Assembly (NCBI GenBank): GCA_007125835.1 | Contig: SLCJ01000318.1 | Span: 1-6,668, forward strand | From: Verrucomicrobiales bacterium | Lineage (GTDB): Bacteria; Verrucomicrobiota; Verrucomicrobiia; Verrucomicrobiales; SLCJ01 | Direction: 5' to 3' | Length of the DNA: 6,668 nucleotides | In this document: in pieces, positions 1 through 4,757 of the stretch | How positions within the stretch are numbered: the stretch's first letter is position 1 | Layout of the letters: the number at the start of each line of letters is the position of its first letter | The notes under the pieces: model-generated | What the model saw: the letters and a program-made list of their open reading frames with translations, nothing else | Databases searched by the model: none | Told to the model about the DNA's origin: nothing | Made by a program: the position numbers and the translations under genes

Positions 1-228
1 GCCTGCCATATTTTGCTTGGCCGATGCGGATGGGGAGGGAAAAGAAATGCGTCTCGCTCAATACCATTCACAACCCCTTCCCATGGGCGGCCAGCCAAGC
101 CAGCCCAGAACTCGTCATCTGCTTTCCGGGTGGCAGATCACTCAGGCGGACTGAAGATCCGCGGTCCGGAAGAGGAACCACTCAGAAATCAATGGTTTGC
201 CAGAAATAGCACCTGTTTCCTGCTCTCT

Positions 229-266
229 GAAAAAGTCCGACGCTCATGGAGACGCCGCTACAGGGG
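229..266 (-). repeat. Hairpin repeat, copy 1 (terminator-like on minus strand)
   Basis: This copy shares the frame GAAAAAGTCCG...CCGCTACAG with copies at 341-377 (inverted) and 1024-1060 (same orientation). Read on the minus strand it forms CGGCG, a bulged T, CTC, loop CAT, GAG, CGTCG, then GGACTTTTTC. That is a stem followed by a T5 run, the layout of an intrinsic terminator. Its upper-stem pair is CTC/GAG where copy 2 has GTC/GAC, so the pairing is kept although the bases differ. Confidence 0.75.
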
Positions 267-340
267 ACTCAATGGGCGCAATGTGTTGCGTGAGCGGTTA
301 TGGCGGGCGCCACCGACTTGCGCCTTCCGGCGCGGAGCAT

Positions 341-377
341 CCTCTGTAGCGGCTGTCTGCGACTGCCGGACTTTTTC
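341..377 (+). repeat. Hairpin repeat, copy 2 (inverted relative to copies 1 and 3)
   Basis: Its reverse complement aligns with copy 1 over the whole length, with identical ends: GAAAAAGTCCG on one side and GCCGCTACAG on the other. On the plus strand it folds as CGGC, a T/T mismatch, GTC, triloop TGC, GAC, GCCG, and then GGACTTTTTC. This is a short stem followed by T5. It faces copy 1, so the two make an inverted pair around about 74 bp of spacer. Confidence 0.72.
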
Positions 378-586
378 TGGCCTGGCAGGGTGCGTGCATT
401 GTGACGTTCCACTTGCTGGGTGAAAATGCTTACAGCCAAGAATTCCCTCGCAAAATCTGCCAGAATCTCGCCATCGACCCCGGCAGGGGAAATTCGCCGC
501 CGATACCGGTGCTTCGGTGTTTGACTTCGTCTATGCGGGATGCGGCTGCGCCGACGCGACTGAGTTCGCGATCGCTCACGAGGGCG

Positions 587-618
587 TTCGGTGTTTCGGT
601 GTTTCGGTGTTTCGGTGG
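587..618. repeat. 8-bp tandem repeat, four copies
   Basis: TTCGGTGT occurs three times in succession, followed by a fourth copy with one change (TTCGGTGG). An isolated copy of the same octamer lies at 513-520. Immediately downstream, CGGTGGGG is present twice (613-620 and 621-628). Three octamers make 24 bp, so in any frame the array reads as a repeating 8-residue peptide; on the minus strand this is the Lys-His-Arg-Asn-Thr-Glu-Thr-Pro type. I read it as a simple-sequence array prone to copy-number change, not as coding sequence. Confidence 0.85.
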
Positions 619-641
619 GGCGGTGGGGGCCTGCCGCTGTA

Positions 642-663
642 GGTCGCCTGGCCTCAGGGGACC
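642..663. other. Stem-loop, 9-bp stem with one mismatch
   Basis: GGTCGCCTG and CAGGGGACC pair around the tetraloop GCCT with a single G/G mismatch in the middle. No T-run follows on either strand, so it does not look like a terminator. Function unknown; it could be a remnant of a repeat element. Confidence 0.45.
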
Positions 664-806
664 GTGGGTGATGCGCCACCATCTTCCACCCACGCCAACT
701 CGATCACCTCACCACCGCGCGATCGCGTCTTGGAGTGCGTGCAGTCCTCTGCCGCTTTGTTGGTGATGCGGCGAGGGTAGAAAGCGATGGAGTTGGGCTT
801 GGTTTT

Positions 807-842
807 ATCCGGACCGGGGGTGATATCCGGACCGGGGGTGAT
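807..842. repeat. Perfect 18-bp tandem duplication
   Basis: The unit ATCCGGACCGGGGGTGAT is present twice in direct succession with no mismatch, and TT precedes the first unit. Perfect identity suggests a recent duplication. Read on the minus strand it would add six residues in frame, but the surrounding frame has no other sign of coding. Confidence 0.85.
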
Positions 843-885
843 GGTCCACCACCCAACGCGCTGCCATTAGCTTTCTCATTCGCAT

Positions 886-918
886 GACCGCTGTGGCCAG
901 CAGTCCTACAGTGCGGTC
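886..918. other. Stem-loop with 6-bp outer stem
   Basis: GACCGC (886-891) pairs perfectly with GCGGTC (913-918). The stem continues as TGT/ACA after a 2-base bulge on the right side, leaving a 13-base loop. No T-run follows on the plus strand. It has no assigned role; a degraded repeat or a chance palindrome is possible. Confidence 0.35.
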
Positions 919-1023
919 TCATTTCCTCAGATTAGCTCGGAAACAATGCCTAACAAAATTTTCGGCCTGAGAGGGTTCGCTGGTGTCGGCGTGGTTTCTC
1001 GGTGAACGGATGGCCGGACAGCA

Positions 1024-1060
1024 GAAAAAAGTGCGACGCTCATAGACGCGCCGCTACAAG
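1024..1060 (-). repeat. Hairpin repeat, copy 3
   Basis: This copy has the same orientation as copy 1 and shares its A-run, CGACGCTCAT core and CGCCGCTACA end, with an extra A in the A-run and a few substitutions. It lies about 250 bp past the last gene of the minus-strand operon and contains the probable terminator annotated separately. Confidence 0.75.
1025..1054 (-). terminator. Probable intrinsic terminator of the hem-crcB operon
   Basis: Transcribed leftwards, the RNA reads GCGGCGC, an 8-base loop, GCGUCGC, AC, then UUUUUU. The seven-pair stem is fully paired only in this direction, because the central pair is G.U in the minus-strand RNA but A/C in the plus-strand RNA. The GC-rich stem plus U6 tract fits a Rho-independent terminator. 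It is the first such structure I see downstream of the last crcB stop, giving a 3' untranslated tail of about 250 bases. Function is inferred from form and position. Confidence 0.6.
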
Positions 1061-1307
1061 GATCCGTCGATTTCCGGCGCGCTCGCCTCCAGCGTGCAGG
1101 ATCGGGTTTGTGCGCGTGTGGGGAGGGAGAAGGTGGCGAAAGCGCCGCGTCGGCCCAGCGAGAAGCAGCGTGAGGAGTTGGCGGCGGCGCGTGGGGCGAG
1201 CTGCAGGGGTGAGTGGCTGACTTCGATAGAGAAGGTGCGGTTGGGTGGGGTGTGTCGGGTGGAGGAGATGGTGGAAGGTAAGCGGCAGGGAGAGAATCTG
1301 ATGTATT

Positions 1308-1673
1308 CTACGTCTTCTTCTGCGGGCGGCAGAGGGCTTGGCCGAGGGCGGCGGCTGTGATGCCGCCGCCGAGGGAGAGGGCGAGGTAGGCGGCGGCGAG
1401 GTGTGGTGGGGGGGCGTCCGGGCCGGCGACGAGCCAGCTGAGCATGGAGAACGTGGTGAGTCCGCCGCAGAATCCGGTGGCGAGTCCGACGCGGAGGTGT
1501 TCGGGGAGCAGGGGGCGGGGTCGGTCGGCGAGGGCGGCGATCATGCCGATGATCAGGCAGCCGATCAGATTGGCGGCGAGGGTGGCGGCCAGCAAGTTGG
1601 TGAGGCTGGCGATCCATTCCCGAATCAGCAGGCCTGCGATGGCAAAGAGGGCGATGGCGGGGATGGCTCTCAT
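1308..1673 (-). CDS. crcB: Fluoride channel subunit CrcB/Fluc (second of a pair)
   Basis: The product has 121 residues, the normal CrcB/Fluc length, and four hydrophobic segments. Family landmarks are present in order: a short N-terminal helix with G14 and R18, the ATLAANLIGC segment with the conserved pore Asn at N35, and GFCGGLTTFSML at 67-78. The GG-x-TT turn that holds the central sodium ion in characterised Flucs is intact. In the Phe box the first aromatic is kept (F75), but the second position is Leu (L78) where Phe is usual. The ATG overlaps the stop of the upstream crcB as ATGA, so translation is probably coupled. Flucs are small inner-membrane channels that assemble as antiparallel dimers and let toxic fluoride leave the cell. 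With its partner this protein probably forms a heterodimer. The start was chosen because an in-frame extension further upstream runs through the other crcB gene without homology. Confidence 0.93.
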   Translation of the reverse strand: MRAIPAIALFAIAGLLIREWIASLTNLLAATLAANLIGCLIIGMIAALADRPRPLLPEHLRVGLATGFCGGLTTFSMLSWLVAGPDAPPPHLAAAYLALSLGGGITAAALGQALCRPQKKT

Positions 1674-2167
1674 CTTGCGTGCGGGGAGAGGGAGGGGCTG
1701 GCTATGTGGCCGCAGGTGGCCGAGATCGCGCTGGCCTCGGATGGCAGGGGGTTGCTGGAGGTTTGGGCGTTTTCGTTGGCGGGGGCTACATGGGAGGTGG
1801 TGGTGCCCCCGGGGCTCAGGTAGGAGGCGGCCAGGGAGTGGCCTGCGTAGAGGGCGGGCAGGCAGAGGATCAGGTGAAGTGAGATGTAGAATGCGGCGCG
1901 GCCGGTGCCATTTTTCCGGCGGAGAATCAGGCTCTGCAGGGCGAAGGAGGAAACAGTGGTGAAGGTGCCGCAGAATGCGGCGAGGAAGAGGGTGGTCTGG
2001 GAGGCACCTTCGCTCATTGCGTGAGCGGCGATGAAGCCGAACAGGAAGCATCCGATGGTGTTTACGAGAAGCGTACCCCAGGGGAGGGGGTGGCGATCCA
2101 GCCACAGGCCCGCGCCATAGCGCGCCACGGCTCCGCAGGCGGCTCCGAGGGCAAGGGTGAGGGGCAT
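1670..2167 (-). CDS. crcB: Fluoride channel subunit CrcB/Fluc (first of a pair), with C-terminal extension
   Basis: The product has 165 residues. Residues 1-118 match CrcB/Fluc: GAVARYG at 12-18 near the first helix, GTLLVNTIGC from 31 with the conserved Asn N36, and AFCGTFTTVSSF at 64-75. Four membrane segments are visible, with a basic RRKNGTGR loop before the last. Residues 119-165 form a Ser/Thr/Ala/Pro-rich tail not found in typical 120-130-residue family members. In the Phe box the first Phe is replaced by V72 and the second is kept (F75), the reverse of the neighbour. The usual GG before the TT is Gly-Thr here, which may weaken this subunit's contribution to the sodium site. The gene lies 50 bp after cobA-hemD, with no recognisable fluoride (crcB-motif) riboswitch in that gap, so expression probably follows the heme operon. 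Its TGA overlaps the next ATG. Confidence 0.95.
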   Translation of the reverse strand: MPLTLALGAACGAVARYGAGLWLDRHPLPWGTLLVNTIGCFLFGFIAAHAMSEGASQTTLFLAAFCGTFTTVSSFALQSLILRRKNGTGRAAFYISLHLILCLPALYAGHSLAASYLSPGGTTTSHVAPANENAQTSSNPLPSEASAISATCGHIASPSLSPHAR

Positions 2168-2217
2168 TGGGTGCGGTGGTTTGAGTCGCGGATCGCTTTT
2201 CCAGGCGGACGGGCAAA

Positions 2218-3744
2218 TCAGCTGCGGCTTGTGGTAAAGTAGTCGGAGAGTGCAGAGACCAGGCCGGGGATGTCGTGCTGGCTGGCTTCGATGTGCGGTT
2301 CGTGGCCGTGGTCGCGAAGGGCGGCGCTGGTGATAGGGCCGATGCTAGCCAAGCGTGTGTCCGGGTGCAAGCGCGGGTTGAGTTCGAAGAAGAATTCCAC
2401 GGTGGAGGCGCTGGTGAATGTGATGGCATCGACTGGCGCGTTGGAGTCGGCGAGGCTTTCGAGCAAGGCCGGATCGGCTTTGGCGGGCACGGTGCGGTAG
2501 GCGAGCGCTTCGTCGACGATGGCTCCGAGGTCGGCCAACCCTTTTTGGATCACCGGGCGTGCCCGCTCGGGGCGCACCCAGAGGATCATTTCATTTTCCA
2601 CCGAGGCGTTGGCGCGGAAGGCTTCGACGAGTCCTTCGGCGGTGTGGGGGTCGGCTACGAGGTCCACATCGAACTTGTGTTCCCGGATACGGGCGGCGGT
2701 GCCGGGGCCGACGGCGGCGAAGCGGGCTCCGCCAATTGAGCGGATGTCCGGGTAGAGTTTGAAGAACATCTCGAAGAAGGCGTCGACACCGGTGGGGCTG
2801 GTGAAGACGATCCATTGGTAGGTGTGGCTGTCGCGGACGAGTTGACCGAAGGCCATCAGGTCGGTGGGCGGGTTCGTCTCGATGAGGGGCAGCTCGATGG
2901 GGGCGGCACCGAGGGAGGTGAGGGCGCGTCCGAGTTTGCCGGCTTTTTCGCGTGTCCTTGTGACGACGATCCGGCGGCCGAAGAGGGGGCGGTTTTCAAA
3001 CCAGTTGAGCGGGTCACGCAGGGTGCAAACATCGCCGATGATACAAACCGCAGGCGCTTTGAACCCGGTGGCAGTGACCTTTTCGGCGATGTCGCCGAGG
3101 GTGCCGGTGAGGGTTTGCTGCCGGGGGGTGGTGGCCCAGCGGACCAGAGCCACCGGCGTCGCGGGATTGGCCCCGTGTTCGATGAGGCGTGCGGTGAGGG
3201 CGGCGATGCGCCCAACACCCATGAGCATGACTTTGGTGCCGTCGGCCTTGGCCAGTTTGGCGAAGTCGAGCGACTCTTCTTCTTTTGCCGGATCCTCGTG
3301 GCCTGTGAAGAGGGTTAGGGTAGTGTTATGGGCGCGGTGGGTGACCGGGATGCCGGCGTAGGCAGGCCCAGCAATGGCGGAGCTTATTCCGGGGACGACT
3401 TCAAATGCCAGTCCGGCGGCGGCCAGCTCCGCGGCTTCCTCGCCACCGCGTCCGAAGATGTAGGGGTCGCCTCCTTTGAGCCTGAGGACGGTGTGTCCGG
3501 CGGCGGTGCGTTCGAGAATCAGGCGGTTGATTTCCTCCTGGGTGAGCGTGTGGTTGCCGGCCTGTTTGCCGGCGTAGATCATTTCCGCGTCGGGCCTCGC
3601 CCATTGCAGAATCTCCGGGCTGACCAGATAATCGTAGACGATGGTGTCGGCGGTCTCGATGCATTCGCGCGCGCGGAGGGTGAGTAGTCCGGGATCGCCG
3701 GGGCCAGCTCCTGCAATATAACAAATTCCTGATTTTTTTTTCAT
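2218..3744 (-). CDS. cobA-hemD: Bifunctional uroporphyrinogen-III C-methyltransferase / uroporphyrinogen-III synthase
   Basis: This is a 508-residue two-domain protein. Residues 6 to about 248 are a SAM-dependent uroporphyrinogen-III methyltransferase (CobA/SUMT). They contain GAGPGDPGLLTL at 12-23, LKGGDPYIFGRGGEE at 89-103, and VVPGISSAIAGPAYAG at 116-131 followed by IPVTHR. Residues about 255-505 are uroporphyrinogen-III synthase (HemD), starting at RRIVVTRTREKAGKL and including IELPLIET at 283-290, VFTSPTGVDAFF at 313-324 and ITFTSASTVEFF at 441-452. HemD converts hydroxymethylbilane to uroporphyrinogen III; CobA then makes precorrin-2, the entry to siroheme and cobalamin. The fusion therefore sits at the branch point between heme and the corrinoid/siroheme pathway. 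No precorrin-2 dehydrogenase domain is attached. The ATG overlaps the hemC stop as ATGA. Codons 2-4 are AAA AAA AAA, a run of nine A. Confidence 0.96.
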   Translation of the reverse strand: MKKKSGICYIAGAGPGDPGLLTLRARECIETADTIVYDYLVSPEILQWARPDAEMIYAGKQAGNHTLTQEEINRLILERTAAGHTVLRLKGGDPYIFGRGGEEAAELAAAGLAFEVVPGISSAIAGPAYAGIPVTHRAHNTTLTLFTGHEDPAKEEESLDFAKLAKADGTKVMLMGVGRIAALTARLIEHGANPATPVALVRWATTPRQQTLTGTLGDIAEKVTATGFKAPAVCIIGDVCTLRDPLNWFENRPLFGRRIVVTRTREKAGKLGRALTSLGAAPIELPLIETNPPTDLMAFGQLVRDSHTYQWIVFTSPTGVDAFFEMFFKLYPDIRSIGGARFAAVGPGTAARIREHKFDVDLVADPHTAEGLVEAFRANASVENEMILWVRPERARPVIQKGLADLGAIVDEALAYRTVPAKADPALLESLADSNAPVDAITFTSASTVEFFFELNPRLHPDTRLASIGPITSAALRDHGHEPHIEASQHDIPGLVSALSDYFTTSRS

Positions 3745-4757
3745 GGCTGCTCGAAGCTGCGGGCGCGTTGGTAGATTTCGAAAAGGGCGGCGGCGAGCCC
3801 CTCAGGATCGCGGGGGCTGCCGACCGCCTCGATGTGGGTGGCGGGGGCCGTGGGGTCGTCTTCCGGGAAGACAGCGGCGCGGGCGCGAAGGGCGTCGCCT
3901 TTATCGGTGGGGGTGGTGTGGATTCCGATCGGGGTCTGACAGCCGGCTTGGAGCAGGGCCAGGAAGTGGCGCTCGCAGCGGACCCGGGCCCAGGAATAGG
4001 CGTGGTTTACAGAGTCGAGGAGGAAGGCGGAGTCAAAGTCGTCGCTGCGGATCTCAAATCCGATGGCCCCCTGGCAGGCGGCGGGCACGAATTCATCGGG
4101 GTCCTGAATGATGCCATACATTTCGCGCCCTTCGTAGAAGACCCAGCCGGAGGCGGGTTGATAGCCCAGGCGCTCCAGTCCGGCGCGGGCGAGGACAATG
4201 CCGTGGAGGTGGCCGCCGCCGTAGGCCAGCTTGCGGAGGCGGGTGGGCACGTTGCCGCGCAGGGGTTTGATCTGGACGTGAGGATTGACCTCCCGGATCA
4301 GGCGCTCGCGGCGCACGCTACTGGTGCCAATGATCCAGTTTTCAGGGGCGTCCTTGATGCCGCCCGGGAGCTGGCGGCGGGTGACGTAGACGTCCTCGAC
4401 CGCACCGCGGGGAAGGCATCCGGCCAGAGAGAAGGCCGAATCGATTTCGGTTGGCACGTCCTTGAGGCTGTGGACGGCGATGTCGATTTCGTTGTCCGCG
4501 AGGGCGGTTTCGAGTTCCTTGGTGAAGGCGGATTTGTCGAGCGGTGCGGTCTTGGATGCGGCTGTGGATGCGGTCTCGCTCTTTTTGCGCCGGGGCATGG
4601 GTTTTTGGTTGAGGTCGCCGGTGGTGGTGATGATTTTGCGCTCGATGTTCAGTCCGGGATGGGCTTCAAGCAGTGCTTCGGTGAGCATGTCGGCTTGAGC
4701 AAGCGCGAGGTCGCTGCCGCGTGTGCCGAGGCGGATGGTGCGTTGGGTTTCAGGCAT
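3741..4757 (-). CDS. hemC: Hydroxymethylbilane synthase (porphobilinogen deaminase)
   Basis: The product has 338 residues, slightly longer than the usual 300-320. It links four porphobilinogens into hydroxymethylbilane using a dipyrromethane cofactor. Visible family motifs are IRLGTRGSDLALAQA at 8-22, AVHSLKDVPT at 94-103 (with the catalytic Asp, D100), IGTSSVRRERL at 143-153, PLRGNVPTRLRKL at 165-177, AACQGAIGFEIR at 226-237 and AGCQTPIG at 271-278, where C273 is the expected cofactor attachment site. Between TTTGD and ELE lies an insertion of about 14 residues, Lys/Ser/Thr/Ala-rich. The usual GGKGLF active-site lid motif reads LDKSAF here. I chose the ATG at 4757, 8 bp inside the end of hemA, because family homology begins right after it. 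An upstream in-frame start at 4847 would only add a Pro/His/Arg-rich leader overlapping hemA. Confidence 0.97.
   Translation of the reverse strand: MPETQRTIRLGTRGSDLALAQADMLTEALLEAHPGLNIERKIITTTGDLNQKPMPRRKKSETASTAASKTAPLDKSAFTKELETALADNEIDIAVHSLKDVPTEIDSAFSLAGCLPRGAVEDVYVTRRQLPGGIKDAPENWIIGTSSVRRERLIREVNPHVQIKPLRGNVPTRLRKLAYGGGHLHGIVLARAGLERLGYQPASGWVFYEGREMYGIIQDPDEFVPAACQGAIGFEIRSDDFDSAFLLDSVNHAYSWARVRCERHFLALLQAGCQTPIGIHTTPTDKGDALRARAAVFPEDDPTAPATHIEAVGSPRDPEGLAAALFEIYQRARSFEQP

Larger units (their letters stand above)
229..377. mobile_element. Inverted pair of hairpin repeats, REPIN/MITE-like
   Basis: Copies 1 and 2 lie head to head, so the unit as a whole has about 37-bp imperfect inverted ends, each containing its own palindrome. 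The spacer holds another perfect small stem-loop at 320-333 (GCGCC-TTCC-GGCGC). Paired short palindromes of this kind are known as REPINs or BIMEs and can be moved by RAYT-type transposases encoded elsewhere in the genome. No transposase and no clear target-site duplication are visible here, so mobility is an inference. Two independent insertions, or two adjacent terminators, would look similar. Confidence 0.4.
1..1307. other. Repeat-rich intergenic region, no supported gene
   Basis: About 1.3 kb with no reading frame that I can assign to a protein family on either strand. The open frames here are short, mostly begin at non-ATG codons, are Arg/Pro/Ser-rich and overlap one another, as expected by chance in GC-rich DNA. 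The stretch does carry structure: three related hairpin repeats (229-266, 341-377, 1024-1060), an octamer tandem repeat (587-618), an 18-bp duplication (807-842) and stem-loops at 320-333, 642-663 and 886-918. I see nothing in positions 1-228, no tRNA-like sequence and no CRISPR. On the plus strand, 1110-1300 is strongly purine-rich; this is the 3' untranslated part of the minus-strand operon. I infer that the region is downstream spacer colonised by small repeats. Confidence 0.75.

Noticed and set aside
398..493. Minus-strand peptide-like stretch (EILADFAREFLAVSIFTQQ) within a longer open frame at 269-682
   Set aside because: It reads more protein-like than its surroundings and might be a decayed gene or part of a repeat. 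However, the rest of the frame is Arg/Pro-rich and crosses the octamer array and hairpin repeat, so I do not call a gene.
704..922. 72-codon minus-strand frame containing the 18-bp duplication as an in-frame six-residue repeat
   Set aside because: The in-frame result is automatic for an 18-bp unit, and the product is low-complexity Pro/Arg/Ser with no domain.
1094..1360. 88-codon plus-strand open frame starting at GTG
   Set aside because: It overlaps the 3' end of the second crcB on the opposite strand, has no recognisable domain, and its Arg/Gly/Glu-rich composition follows from the purine-rich strand. It would also be transcribed against the operon.
2168..2217. Possible fluoride riboswitch before the first crcB
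   Set aside because: The gap is too short and lacks the conserved pieces of the crcB-motif RNA that I would recognise.
1674..2429. Upstream in-frame extension of the second crcB to a 373-residue protein
   Set aside because: The extension lies entirely in a shadow frame of the first crcB and the end of cobA-hemD, without homology. The ATG at 1673 gives a standard-length channel and an ATGA overlap.
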